Assembly: GCF_020012125.1 (NCBI RefSeq)
Contig: NZ_JAIFAG010000001.1
Span: forward strand, 744,001-808,000
From: Hymenobacter psoromatis
Lineage (GTDB): Bacteria; Bacteroidota; Bacteroidia; Cytophagales; Hymenobacteraceae
Length of the DNA: 64,000 nucleotides
Direction of reading: 5' to 3'
Part shown: positions 50,080 through 59,049 of the stretch, one piece after another
How the letters are laid out: each line of letters opens with the position of its first letter
Position numbering within the stretch: the stretch's first letter is position 1
Notes under the pieces: model-generated
What the model was told of the DNA's origin: nothing
The model's input: only the letters and a program-made list of their open reading frames with translations
The model's database searches: none
Translations under genes and position numbers: made by a program

Positions 50080-50670
50080 TTAATAATTTACATCGGTAAA
50101 TCTGAACCGGTCAACGGCAATCTTTCTAATATTTCCATCCATTGATTCAACAATAGCAATAGTTTTGGCGAAATATCCTCCTGTGCCCCCTACTAGGAAA
50201 GGCTCGTCAGCAAATCGGTGAAAAAATCCTTCAAACGACTCTACTATAGAGTCTGACATCGTATGTTTCATTACGCGCACAGGCCTAAGAGTTTGATGAC
50301 GAAAATCAAAAGCCGTGACGTAATCAGTTGATTCCACAATTTGATTTGAAGGGAATTTCCAATTAGGAAATTTAGCGACTAAAGCACGATAAACTTTATT
50401 AGGAATGCGAGTGCCGTGATAGCCATCGTGTCCTGTACCACCTTGATTAATGGCTAAAATTTCATTCGAATCATCATAGACATGTATATGATATTCGCCT
50501 GTTGAGTTATGTGGTTGATGTTTAATGAATGAATAGGTTCCTCCTAGTGGCATCCCCTTCGTTGTTCCCTCAAGGATTAATTTTATATCTGTATCATGTT
50601 CCTGATGAAGATATATTTTGAAAGTATACCCGCCAATTTGCTCAGTGATTTGCCTCATCGTCGATTGCAA
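50080..50670 (-). CDS. Hypothetical protein of island origin
   Basis: 196 residues, AT-rich. An N-terminal part (MRQITEQIGGYTFKIYLHQEHD) leads into a beta-rich domain with HIHVYDDSNEILAINQGGTGHDGYHGTRIPNKVYRAL, a segment shared by many unnamed Bacteroidota proteins, and a C-terminal strand-helix unit (FAKTIAIVESMDGNIRKIAV). Two small proteins seem fused here. No enzymatic motif is visible. Start could be 50670 or the Met at 50658. Confidence 0.55.
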   Translation of the reverse strand: MQSTMRQITEQIGGYTFKIYLHQEHDTDIKLILEGTTKGMPLGGTYSFIKHQPHNSTGEYHIHVYDDSNEILAINQGGTGHDGYHGTRIPNKVYRALVAKFPNWKFPSNQIVESTDYVTAFDFRHQTLRPVRVMKHTMSDSIVESFEGFFHRFADEPFLVGGTGGYFAKTIAIVESMDGNIRKIAVDRFRFTDVNY

Positions 50671-50849
50671 AAATTCAAATGAATACTTGCTTTTTGCGCT
50701 AGGTTGAAACTTCTTACTTGTAGTGGAAATAAAGCAAAGGTACTCTACGGACGTTGAGGTGGTCTAGCCGGAATGGACAGTGAGAAGTATTAACTTCTCC
50801 TGCCTATGAACAAGAAAAAACCTGTTGACGGCTAGGCTTCTACCTAACG

Positions 50850-51560
50850 AAAATAGGTGCCCGCTTTTAAGGTCGAGTGCGTCCGCCAGGTAGTTGCCAG
50901 CGCACGGCAATCCGACGTGGCCCGTGCTTAGGGCATCTCGCCCGCCTTGCTGGGCCACTGGCAGCACCAAGCCCGCAAGCCGTGTCCAGCAGCACCGAGC
51001 CAAGGAAATCAAGCACCTGCGAGCTTAGTTAAGGCGCGTAGAGATAGAGCGTGATATTTTAAAAAGCGGTGACCAGTTGCCTGCTATAAGCACAGGCTCA
51101 GTGTGTGAGCAAGTATACTTTAATACTAGCGCACAGGCAAGCATTTGGTCTGTCTATGACTCGTGCCGGGTGCTGGGGTGAGCCCCAGCGGCTACTACCA
51201 GTGGCGAGCGGCTAAGCCGCGGCCGATTCCCGACTGGCAGTTCGCCGCCCAGCACGCTTTTCTCCGCCATACCAGCCGCTACGGCACTCGCCGCCTGCGG
51301 GCCGGGCTGAGCTGCGGGTCGAGGGCTACCGCGTGGCCCGCTATGCAGCTGGCTGCGGGCCAGCTGCATAGCGGGCCCTGAGCACCCGGCCCCAGCGTCC
51401 GCGCACGACGACCTGGATTCTGTCGTTGCCGAAAACTTGCTGCTAGGTCAGCCTGCACCCACGCGGCCTAATAAGGTGTTGGTCGGCGACATCACCTAAG
51501 CTCACTGTCCGCTCTCGTTAGACCACCCCAGTGGCTTCGTGGACTGGCCCTGCTGAGCCA
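50850..51560 (+). pseudogene. Decayed IS3-family element (OrfA and OrfB remnants)
   Basis: OrfA-like: KVECVRQVVASARQSDVARA, then GISPALLGHWQHQARK, and EIKHLRA-stop-LRRVEIERDILK (leucine-zipper end of OrfA). OrfB-like, in another frame: SPSGYYQWRAAKPRPIPDWQ, FLRHTSRYGTRRL and then PAPTRPNKVLVGDIT. Several stops and frame changes, so inactive. Terminal repeats are not clear. Same family as the remnant at 44192-44510 in opposite orientation; the two may be pieces of related insertions. Confidence 0.8.
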
Positions 51561-51695
51561 GACTAGGCATAGAAAACCGTTCGAAAAACCCTCCTCTAAA
51601 AGGCTCAGAAAAATGATGTTTTTGGGGCCTTTGACGTGGGTCGCAAAGTCATTCGAAAAACAGTAGTTTTGCGAACCACTAAACACCCCAATTCC

Positions 51696-52088
51696 ATGCT
51701 TACCTCGCCTATTGCAGTCTGGTATGATAACGGCCGCTTTGATTACGTTGACTCTTTATCAGACTTAGCTCAGAAAACTCACAAAATGGTCGTCACTGAA
51801 GCTGAATTATCGGACCAGAATTACCGGTTTAAAAACAAGATTACCCTTATTTATCGAGAGGCATCATTAGGGGTTGACCCGATTTTTGAACTTGACCGGA
51901 TGGAACTAGATAATTACTCTTCAACTCCACAGGCCTACCTGCGCATGTCAAACGATGGTGAATGGGAGTTGAGAGATGGTTACAACAACTTAATTAATTT
52001 GAAAGCGATAGATGACGCCCGGAAGCTTAAAAACTACTTCACTGACAAAGCTTCTTTTAAAAAGGAATTTTCTAACGTCAGCTTATAG
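51696..52088 (+). CDS. Hypothetical protein before the recombinase
   Basis: 130 residues from ATG 51696 (MLTSPIAVWYDNGRFDYVD). The longer frame from 51636 would start in a promoter-like stretch; TAGTTTTG at 51664-51671 fits a -7 element 25 bp upstream of this ATG. Contains KMVVTEAELSDQNYRFKNKITL and FELDRMELDNYSSTPQAYLRM, a mixed alpha/beta protein with no known family. It is 13 bp before the recombinase gene, so perhaps a recombinase accessory. Confidence 0.5.
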   Translation: MLTSPIAVWYDNGRFDYVDSLSDLAQKTHKMVVTEAELSDQNYRFKNKITLIYREASLGVDPIFELDRMELDNYSSTPQAYLRMSNDGEWELRDGYNNLINLKAIDDARKLKNYFTDKASFKKEFSNVSL

Positions 52089-52101
52089 TGCGCTGTAGGA
52101 T

Positions 52102-52671
52102 ATGACCGCTGCCATCTACGCTCGCGTTTCAACTAAGGACAAAGGCCAGACCAACGAGAACCAACTTCGCGAGTTGCGTGCTTTCGCCGAGCGGTTGGGC
52201 TATACAGTATATAAGGAGTACTGCGACCAGGAAAGTGGTGGCAGCGCTGAGCGGCCCGAGTTTCAGCATCTCTTTGTCGATGCGCATCAGCGACGCTTCG
52301 ACGTAGTACTATTCTGGAGCCTTGACCGCTTTAGTCGCGAGGGAGTGACCGAAACGCTCAACCACCTGCAACGGCTCACGGCAGCTGGTGTGCAATTTAA
52401 GTCCTTTACTGAGCAGTACCTCGACAGCACCGGCCTGTTTCGGGAGGCCATCATCGGTTTTCTGGCTGCCATTGCCAAACAGGAGCGAGTCCGCTTCTCC
52501 GAGCGTATTAAAGCTGGGCAGGCCCGCAGTAATAAAGCGCCCGGTCGCCCGGCACTTGCTGATAACGTAGTGGCCGAATTGCGCAGACTAAGAGGAGAGG
52601 GACTAAGCTTTAAGAAGATTCAGGTGGCGACCGGCGTGCCTGTGGCTACCATGCACAAGTATCTCAGTTGA
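52102..52671 (+). CDS. Serine recombinase (resolvase/invertase type)
   Basis: 189 residues. N-terminal catalytic domain: AIYARVSTKDKGQTNENQL (Ser9/10 nucleophile in YARVST), VVLFWSLDRFSREG (LDR with the catalytic Arg) and the E-helix QERVRFSERIKAG. A short C-terminal HTH (FKKIQVATGVPVATMHKYL) binds DNA. Closest to Tn3-like/Hin-type resolvases and to phage-plasmid invertases. A decayed, AT-drifted copy of the same gene lies at 56620-57172 in the same orientation. It may be part of the island's own mobility or resolution. Confidence 0.88.
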   Translation: MTAAIYARVSTKDKGQTNENQLRELRAFAERLGYTVYKEYCDQESGGSAERPEFQHLFVDAHQRRFDVVLFWSLDRFSREGVTETLNHLQRLTAAGVQFKSFTEQYLDSTGLFREAIIGFLAAIAKQERVRFSERIKAGQARSNKAPGRPALADNVVAELRRLRGEGLSFKKIQVATGVPVATMHKYLS

Positions 52672-52796
52672 TAAAAAATCAGTAGCATATTAGTGCTTCT
52701 TCTTTCAAATAGACAGGTGTGTACGCCGCGCATTCGCTGCCTAAACGAGGTAAGCCACCAGCTACTTTGAGTGGTGCTCCCCGAGTCTGGGCTGGG

Positions 52797-54071
52797 CTAC
52801 CGAGCCGGGTGCGCAGCCCGGTAGGGCTGCGAAGCGGATGTCTCGTGCAGGTAAAACAGCACATCGAACGCTTTAGGTAGCGGCGGGTACCAGGCAAATT
52901 GGCCATTCGCGCCACCCGGCCGTTCATTGTGGCCAATCGCCCGAAACTTGCGGCGCGTGGTCAGCCACTTGTCGGGCGCGGCGGCGCTGCGCAGGTTGAG
53001 GAAATAGTTGGGCAGGGCCGCTTGGTCGAGCCACATCTCAAAGGAGTTGGGAATGGGGGGCGCTAGCACGAGGGCATGGGCAGTCCCATCGGGGTTGAAG
53101 ACGCTGGCCGTGCCGTGGCCCGTGGCAAAGCCCACGGCTACGTAGGCCGACCCGAGTTGCTTGGTTAGGCACTGCCCCATCCGCAGTTGGTCCTCATCGC
53201 GCCGAATGTGGTCATTGTGCGCCCATACCACGACTTTGGCCGTCGGCTCCTGCTGGAGCACCCAGGCAATGTTGGAGGCCATCGCCTGGTCGCGCCCCCA
53301 AAAATTCATCTCGGTCGCTCGCTGCCGCAGCACCTGCCCATGCTGCTGTATCGCGGCTGGGGCCGCCACCGCTTGCAGGTGCAGTACCAACTCGTCCGAG
53401 AGGCGCAGGAGGCGCTGCTTGGAATTACCGGAAGCCTTGCTGGACGCGGAGTAGTAGGTGCCCAGGTTCCGTACCTGCCGCTGGAGCACGGTATCGGCCC
53501 GCTCGGTGGCGAAGTGCTCTAGGCGCAGCAGATTGGGCTCGGAGTCCTGCATATCAATGCCTACGTAGCGGATTTTGGCGGCGTGCTGCTTGTTGTAGGC
53601 GCGTATCCACTCCACCATGTCCCAGAACTCGGTGGTGTCCCAGATGTGAAAGCCCGCAGCCTTGCGCACCGTGAGCGAGTCGCCCGCCCCCGTCTGAATG
53701 TATTCGTTCAGAGTCTCGCCCCACCCGTAATCAACTTCGAGGGCCAACGTGTTGAAGCCCTGCTGCGTGACCAGGTATTCCAGCAGCCGATACTTGAGCT
53801 GGAATACCTCATGCGTGCCGTGCGTGCATTCGCCTAGGCCTACCACCCGCGCCGAGGCCACTATGGGGGCTAGCGGGGCCAGATCGGCAAACCCGCTGCC
53901 GGCCCGCACCGCCGTAATCGGGGTAATCTGCTGGTTGAGGCGGGCAATATCGGCCGGTGTCTGAGCGCGCAGATGGCTGAAAACCAGTAGAAAAAGCAGG
54001 CCTATCCAATTTTGAGCTGGCCGGATGGCTGGGGTAGTTGGGCGGCCGTTAGGGGCGGGGCTTCTGCGCAT
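52797..54071 (-). CDS. Secreted erythromycin-esterase-like hydrolase
   Basis: 424 residues from ATG 54071 (MRRSPAPNGRPTTPAIRPA); the frame above it is a high-GC extension. A hydrophobic segment (IGLLFLLVFSHLRAQ) acts as signal or anchor. The EreA/succinoglycan-like domain shows VGLGECTHGTHEVFQLK (Glu/His active site), TLALEVDYGWGE, RYVGIDMQ and KVVVWAHNDHIRRDE (His-Asp-His). Members hydrolyse esters of macrolides or other lactones. Higher GC than the neighbouring island genes, so possibly captured core DNA. Antibiotic resistance cannot be claimed from sequence. Confidence 0.82.
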   Translation of the reverse strand: MRRSPAPNGRPTTPAIRPAQNWIGLLFLLVFSHLRAQTPADIARLNQQITPITAVRAGSGFADLAPLAPIVASARVVGLGECTHGTHEVFQLKYRLLEYLVTQQGFNTLALEVDYGWGETLNEYIQTGAGDSLTVRKAAGFHIWDTTEFWDMVEWIRAYNKQHAAKIRYVGIDMQDSEPNLLRLEHFATERADTVLQRQVRNLGTYYSASSKASGNSKQRLLRLSDELVLHLQAVAAPAAIQQHGQVLRQRATEMNFWGRDQAMASNIAWVLQQEPTAKVVVWAHNDHIRRDEDQLRMGQCLTKQLGSAYVAVGFATGHGTASVFNPDGTAHALVLAPPIPNSFEMWLDQAALPNYFLNLRSAAAPDKWLTTRRKFRAIGHNERPGGANGQFAWYPPLPKAFDVLFYLHETSASQPYRAAHPAR

Positions 54072-54321
54072 GGGGCGACGAAAAAAACGTACCTGTCCAC
54101 CACTCACCCACTTGCGCAGCTCCGTCACGCGCTGTGTGGGCACCCCTACATCTTTGGGGGTGGCGGGCTGCAAATGTACAATTAAGCGGTTGCCGTAGGA
54201 GAACTCTAGCTCTGTGATTTTTGCCTACCCGTCATGACTATGCCAATTATTTGAAAAACAAGTACTTAGATGATTATTCAGGAAAGGACAAGCCTAACTT
54301 ATCCGGTCGAATGCCTTAAGC

Positions 54322-54483
54322 TTAGGAGATGCCTAGCCGCCGAGCCTCATCGGCCACGAGCATCCGAACGAGCATAGAGTTACTGAGTCCACGAGCTCTT
54401 GCTACAGATTCGAGCAAATCCTTCTCCTGCTGATTCGCCTTTATATTGACCTGTAGTTCGCGATTCTCTTTGTCTTTTGCCAT
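54322..54483 (-). CDS. Ribbon-helix-helix-like small DNA-binding protein (53 aa)
   Basis: MAKDKENRELQVNIKANQQE start, followed by KDLLESVARARGLSNSMLVR and MLVADEARRLGIS. The beta strand (ELQVNIKA) and two helices match short RHH antitoxin or MobC-like accessory proteins. It is too short for the usual gene length limits and lies between the esterase and a strong divergent promoter at 54530, so it could regulate the unit 54696-55420. Confidence 0.6.
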   Translation of the reverse strand: MAKDKENRELQVNIKANQQEKDLLESVARARGLSNSMLVRMLVADEARRLGIS

Positions 54484-54529
54484 AGTGCAAAGATAGTAGC
54501 GGCTGAAAATGCAAGAAATGTCCTTTGTA

Positions 54530-54561
54530 TTTGCTTTGTGTTGCTAACGTGTATACATTTG
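54530..54561 (+). promoter_or_regulatory. Consensus Bacteroidota promoter
   Basis: TTTG at 54530-54533, a 20-bp spacer and TACATTTG at 54554-54561 match the -33 / -7 consensus perfectly. It points at the two-gene unit 54696-55420, 135 bp downstream. Confidence 0.75.
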
Positions 54562-54695
54562 TAGTATTCCGAGTGGAATAGCCTACCCCGCAGTAAGCAA
54601 AAAGAGGTCAGCCGCTGAAACGACTGACCTCAAGCATAGCACCTGTTTCTACCAGGCACTACTGTGGGTTCTTGCAAACCTTACCCCAAAAATAC

Positions 54696-55118
54696 ATGGA
54701 AACGCATGTAACCGGTCAGCCTGTGCCCGGTGAACTACGCCGTCACATCTTGGCGGCCCTCCCCGGTAACCACCCTTTCAGCGAGGTTGAGCACATCCAA
54801 ACCAATCCTTTCACCCGCAAGTGCCAGGGCATTGCCCGCCTTATATGCTGGGAAACAAGCATGTGGGTTAAAGTCGCTTGTTGCGAAGCCGAAGCTGCCC
54901 GCCAGCGACCTTACTACGCCACGAACGGCAGGCTGCGCCACCTGCGGGCCATGCCCTTTCGCGACCACTATCTCCACTCGCCCCGACCCTGGCTCACCTG
55001 GGTAGTCGGCGCGCCCCTGCCTGACCACCGGGTTAACACCTTTGACCGATTGGCGGCTCGTTTTCAGCTGGCCAACGTGCTGTCCCTTAACCTATTGCAT
55101 AACCGTCAAGCACGATGA
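54696..55118 (+). CDS. Hypothetical protein, first of a coupled pair
   Basis: 140 residues from ATG 54696 (METHVTGQPVPGELRRHI). Small soluble protein with DCxxA-type elements (CWETSMWVKVACCEAEA) and a basic, helix-rich C-terminal part (RFQLANVLSLNLLHNRQAR). The next gene starts inside its stop (ATGA overlap), so the two are co-translated. No family recognised. It lies behind the promoter at 54530 and upstream of the gene at 55768. Possibly an accessory of the mobility module. Confidence 0.55.
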   Translation: METHVTGQPVPGELRRHILAALPGNHPFSEVEHIQTNPFTRKCQGIARLICWETSMWVKVACCEAEAARQRPYYATNGRLRHLRAMPFRDHYLHSPRPWLTWVVGAPLPDHRVNTFDRLAARFQLANVLSLNLLHNRQAR

Positions 55119-55420
55119 GTAACCGTCGCGACCTCAAGCAACTGCGCCGCGCCGGTAAACTGGCCAAGTACCAGCAGTGCCAACTGGCCATGCTCGAACT
55201 GGCAGGTATCACCGCCGTTACCCTGTACGCCCACAACCAGCACTTGACCATCGCCATCGAGCGTCTTACCGGCGCACCCCTAGTGGATGTGCTGCGTGAG
55301 GCTCTGCGCGACCGCCGACAGGCCTTTAAGACCGAGGCTCAGCAAGTCCGCCATGCTTGGTTAGAAGATGAATGGTTGGAAGGCCGGTTGGTACCTCCTG
55401 CGGTGCCCTCCCAGCCCTAG
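55115..55420 (+). CDS. Hypothetical protein, second of a coupled pair
   Basis: 101 residues (MSNRRDLKQLRRAGKLAKYQ), overlapping the previous stop by 4 bp. Rich in Arg, Leu and Gln with two helical halves (QLAMLELAGITAVTLYAHNQ and PLVDVLREALRDRRQAFKTE). No family recognised. Translational coupling supports a joint function with 54696-55118. Confidence 0.55.
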   Translation: MSNRRDLKQLRRAGKLAKYQQCQLAMLELAGITAVTLYAHNQHLTIAIERLTGAPLVDVLREALRDRRQAFKTEAQQVRHAWLEDEWLEGRLVPPAVPSQP

Positions 55421-55767
55421 GGGCGTCTCCATTCGATTACAACTCTTCTTGCACTGGCTAGCCAGTAGGTTGCTTCGGTGTGTCCCTTTCACCATGTAGT
55501 CTACTGCACTTTGCCTCACTGTTTATGTGAGAATGTGCGCTGAAAATCGAGGTTCGCTTCTGGACAAGCGAAGCCATTAACCCCCAGGGCCCACATCTGC
55601 TGCGGTCCCGCTGCTCAACTGGGTGAATACACTTTTCTAAAAGGAACACGCTGGTGAGCCGCGGCCCTGCTGTCTCACTTCTCCTCGCTGGGTGGCCACC
55701 ACTTTTTAGCGGTTAGCCCTCATTCATTGCCTCCTATCATAGTCTTCGTCGTTTTTAGCATCCCATC
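55421..55767. other. Gap without a supported gene
   Basis: 347 bp with no promoter, terminator or protein-like frame that I could support; the small minus-strand frame at 55458-55649 has no coding character. Confidence 0.5.
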
Positions 55768-56343
55768 ATGTCTATTTCTTTTACTGCCAAAGCAGGACAA
55801 TCAATTACATACGCCCAAGCCACGGCTCAGCAGCAGGAACAGGCGCTGGCTTATCTGAAGCAACGGCTCCGACTTCATTTTCCTGTGCTTGCTGCTCAGA
55901 CTTGGAGGGACACATTGAATTTATTTCAGCCCGAACTTCTGGTAAGGGGCGACCAAGTCCGATTCAATGACCAAGACCTGAGCGAGTTAGCACAATACTT
56001 GTCTGACTCACCGGAACTACCGTTGCTCGACCCGCCACTTTACGGACCACCAACTCTATACTTAGCGCAGCAGTACTTACACGCTGCCGAATTAGCTGTG
56101 TGGGCTCTACCCGAACTAGAAATGCTTGAGCCAACAGGGAGCCAACGCTTGTACGCCCTGGTAAGTCTGCTAGCCCATGGTAATCGTGTGGCTGAGCAGG
56201 TAGTACTGGCTAGGCGTTGGGGCTTAGCTGTCGGGCGGCCATTACCGTTTGGCGTACCCGGTGGAGGAGCATGCCCTGGGAGCCAAGAAGTAGAACACCG
56301 GCTTCAGCGATTGCTCAAAGCAGGTAGGGGCAGCCACTCCTAG
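55768..56343 (+). CDS. Hypothetical protein
   Basis: 191 residues from ATG 55768 (MSISFTAKAGQSITYAQATA). A helical, Gln-rich N-terminus and a C-terminal domain with ELLVRGDQVRFNDQDLSELA and YLAQQYLHAAELAVWALPEL. No domain known. Higher GC than the AT-rich stretch after it. It precedes the decayed recombinase region and may be the last gene of the 54696 unit, although 347 bp intervene. Confidence 0.55.
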   Translation: MSISFTAKAGQSITYAQATAQQQEQALAYLKQRLRLHFPVLAAQTWRDTLNLFQPELLVRGDQVRFNDQDLSELAQYLSDSPELPLLDPPLYGPPTLYLAQQYLHAAELAVWALPELEMLEPTGSQRLYALVSLLAHGNRVAEQVVLARRWGLAVGRPLPFGVPGGGACPGSQEVEHRLQRLLKAGRGSHS

Positions 56344-56619
56344 ATAAAAAGTAAATATCCTATTACCATGAGGCGCCGCTAATTGAAAAAAGTGGCGCTT
56401 CTTTATTTTATGGTTGACAGACGATACTGGATTGTTACTATCTTAAACCAACTCAGTTTTCCTAAAAGAAAGATTGTCTGCCCGAGTAAAAAGCAGATTC
56501 TATAGGAATGGTATTACAGCTCAGGTATAATAATATGTAATAGATAATTTTACAAAATACTTAAACGAGCGGCCAATGACTCTCAGGTGTGTGAAAACTG
56601 AGCGGGGTCGATTTCTAAA

Positions 56620-57172
56620 CTGTAAATACAAATGCGCTAGAATAAGTATGCGAGTTTGGGCGAGTTGGCTCGGAAATATAGTAAAGATGGATTATTTAAA
56701 AGGAATGTTCGTAGTCTTGGTCTTGAAAAATCAGGGTCGTAGGAGGGGTGCGAAAGACAGTTGCTCATCAGCGTCGTTTTAACGTGATGTTGTTCTGAAG
56801 TATAGACTATTTTAGTTGAGAGGGGTAACCGAGGTACTCAATCATGTACAATGACTCGTAGCGACTGGAGTATAATTCAAGTCGTTTACTGAGCAGTATC
56901 TGAATAATTAAGGGTTATTCCGGGGTGCTGTTGGTGTCTTGGTGGTTACTGCTAAATAGGGATAGGTGCGATTTTCGGAGTGGTTTAAGGCAGGGCAAGC
57001 TTGGAGTAGCAAAGGGTCTGATAAACCACCATTAGTAGATACTATCATTGCTGAGTTGCGACAATTTCAGGGGGTAGAGGCTCAGTTCAAAAAGATTGAG
57101 TTGGCCACGGGAGTACCAGTAGCAACGATGCACAAGTATTTAGTAGACGATGAAAAAACGGTGCTGTTATGA
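56620..57172 (+). pseudogene. Decayed AT-drifted copy of the serine recombinase
   Basis: Aligned to 52102-52671, the stretch RVWASWLG corresponds to RAFAERLGY, HQRRFNVMLF to HQRRFDVVLF, and the tail from MRFSEWFKAGQAWSSKG to FKKIELATGVPVATMHKYL is clearly homologous. The nucleotides differ mostly by G-to-A and C-to-T changes, with many stops and frameshifts. It marks a duplicated mobility gene that has decayed by AT drift and bounds a 4-kb segment. The flanking 56344-57573 sequence otherwise has no gene I can support. Confidence 0.8.
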
Positions 57173-57573
57173 CTCTTTGGTATGCACTTGATATTGATTT
57201 TATGCCGTGTAATTATTGTTTAAAATAAGCTCGCTGATTTGTTTGTTTGGGTTATTTTCTGCCATGTTTTATTCACTTTTGCGTGATAAATGATAATTCT
57301 AACATGGTTTAAATTATTAATAGTTAGAGTGTTAAAAATACGATTGGAATAAGGCTGCGGGTTATTATCTTGCTAAAAGCATAGGGTTTTTGAGAGACGG
57401 GCTAGCGTATTCGTTCAGAAATTTCAATTGCTTATCAAGTACTATTCATCATTTACGCATCGTGATTTTTATTCCTGATTTACTCATTTCGGAGTGGTCG
57501 CAAAAAGGCAGTGGGGCAGTTAACAAACGCCACCAGACGACTCCAGATTACGCGCATACGGGGAGCAAGAAGT

Positions 57574-57592
57574 GTTTTGACGGTGTCAAAAC
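57574..57592. other. Candidate origin of transfer (oriT) hairpin
   Basis: GTTTTGAC / GTCAAAAC inverted repeat with a 3-base loop (GGT), 70 bp upstream of the mobC start, where relaxase recognition hairpins normally lie. A possible nic site would follow in the TCCGTTCGGC stretch. Not proven. Confidence 0.4.
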
Positions 57593-57661
57593 TCCGTTCG
57601 GCTATCGCCTCACTCTTCTTGCCCATGCCGGGGGCTCTAACCTTCTAACTCCTAGCCAGCC

Positions 57662-58033
57662 ATGATGCCCGAAAGCGAAGCTCCCGAGGAACCCAAAAAG
57701 AAGCGTGGACCTGGCCGGCCGAAGCAGGACGTTCACGCTGTTTCGCTGACTATCACCATGCCGCCCGGTGATTTTGAGCGGCTGAATGAGCAGGTGAATA
57801 CCACTGGTCGTAGCCGGTCTGAGCTACTGCGCATGGCCTGGAATGGGTTGCCGCTCACCATGCGGCACGAGCCAGCTTTGGACGAGCATTATGGCCAGCT
57901 GGTGAAACTAGCCACGAACCTAAACCAGCTAATGAGCTTGGCACACCTAGGGCTGGTAACGCAGACTCAGGTGCAGCAAATTCTGTCGCAGGTGGACCAA
58001 AAAATGGCAGAACTCAGCGGCCGTGGGAACTGA
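57662..58033 (+). CDS. mobC: Mobilization accessory protein MobC
   Basis: 123 residues. A Lys/Pro/Arg-rich N-terminus (PEEPKKKRGPGRPKQ) is followed by the MobC-like RHH region with SLTITMPPGDFERLNEQVN, TTGRSRSELLRMAWNG and a helical tail (LDEHYGQLVKLATNLNQLM). MobC helps the relaxase open the oriT duplex. Its stop overlaps the relaxase start (TGATG), the usual coupling. Confidence 0.85.
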   Translation: MMPESEAPEEPKKKRGPGRPKQDVHAVSLTITMPPGDFERLNEQVNTTGRSRSELLRMAWNGLPLTMRHEPALDEHYGQLVKLATNLNQLMSLAHLGLVTQTQVQQILSQVDQKMAELSGRGN

Positions 58034-59025
58034 TGACAGCGAAGACTAAAGTGGGAAAGACCTTTCCTGGCATCACCAAGTACGCCATGCAGGAGTGCAA
58101 AGAGGCACGGGTATTGGCTGCCGAAGGCGTGCGCTCAGACAGTGCGGCTCACATGGCCGCCGACTTCGATTTTCAACGGAGCCGGCGGCCAGGGCTGGGC
58201 AATGCTGTGCTGCACGTGGCCATCTCGCTGCCACCGGAAGAGAGCATCGGCCGGACGCGCGAGCAGGTGGGTGAGACACTCCGCCAGTCGGGGGTAGCTT
58301 GGCTCAAGGAGATGAAAATTGAGAACACCCAGTGGGGGTTGATACAGCACTTCGACCGCCACCATTCACACGCGCATCTCATCATCAACCGAGTTGACAA
58401 TGACGGCAAAACGATTTCGGATAAGTTTATTGGCAAGCGCAGCCGTGAGGCTGCTCAGGCAGTGGAGCGCCAGTTGGGTCTGATATCGGCGGAGCAGCGC
58501 GGGCGCGAGCATGCTAAGCAAGCCGGCCCGACCCCTAGCCAGCAGAAAGCACGCACGCCAAAAGAAGTAAGGCAGGCAGATTGGCAACGGACGCGGCACG
58601 AGGTAGCCAATGCGCTAGCTCCTCAACGGGGCAAGGTTGGCTCGTTTGATGACCTACAAGCCAAAGTGGTTTGGGATGGCATTGTGGTGAAGCCGCTGCA
58701 ACACAAAAAGGTAGACGGTCCAGTCGTGTACGGGGTAGTTTTCTCTAAAAACGGCTTCGATTTCAAGGGTAGCGAGGTCGGGAAGGATTTCAGCGCCGGC
58801 AACTTGCAGAAGTCCTTCGCTGAATATCGGGCCCAAGCGCCAGCGCAGAAAGATGCTGCTCAGCAGCTTGGTGCCGCCTTCACTGCTGGGGCTCTAGGGC
58901 AGCTATTTGCTGATGGGGCGAAGCAAGCGAAGGAAAAGCAGCAGGCTACGGCACCAAAGCAACCTGCTGTGCAGGTGACCCAGGCTCCCGTGCTACCTCA
59001 AAAGGACTTTGAGTTTGGCTCGTAA
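58033..59025 (+). CDS. mobA: Relaxase / mobilization nuclease (MobA/VirD2 family)
   Basis: 330 residues. It nicks one strand at oriT and stays covalently attached for transfer. Motif III with three metal-binding His is seen in WGLIQHFDRHHSHAHLIINRV; the nucleophile Tyr is probably Y17 in GITKYAMQ near the N-terminus. The C-terminal half is Lys/Gln-rich and low complexity. With MobC and the adjacent coiled-coil protein it forms a small mobilization module; no conjugation (tra) genes are visible, so transfer would need a helper element. Confidence 0.88.
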   Translation: MTAKTKVGKTFPGITKYAMQECKEARVLAAEGVRSDSAAHMAADFDFQRSRRPGLGNAVLHVAISLPPEESIGRTREQVGETLRQSGVAWLKEMKIENTQWGLIQHFDRHHSHAHLIINRVDNDGKTISDKFIGKRSREAAQAVERQLGLISAEQRGREHAKQAGPTPSQQKARTPKEVRQADWQRTRHEVANALAPQRGKVGSFDDLQAKVVWDGIVVKPLQHKKVDGPVVYGVVFSKNGFDFKGSEVGKDFSAGNLQKSFAEYRAQAPAQKDAAQQLGAAFTAGALGQLFADGAKQAKEKQQATAPKQPAVQVTQAPVLPQKDFEFGS

Positions 59026-59049
59026 CAACTTATTGATTTTCTTTTATTT

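Noticed and set aside
54072..54173. N-terminal extension of the erythromycin-esterase-like gene
   Set aside because: The extra part is not family-like and the signal-like segment follows the later Met.
57390..57665. 91-residue frame before mobC
   Set aside because: It spans the candidate oriT and has no coding character.
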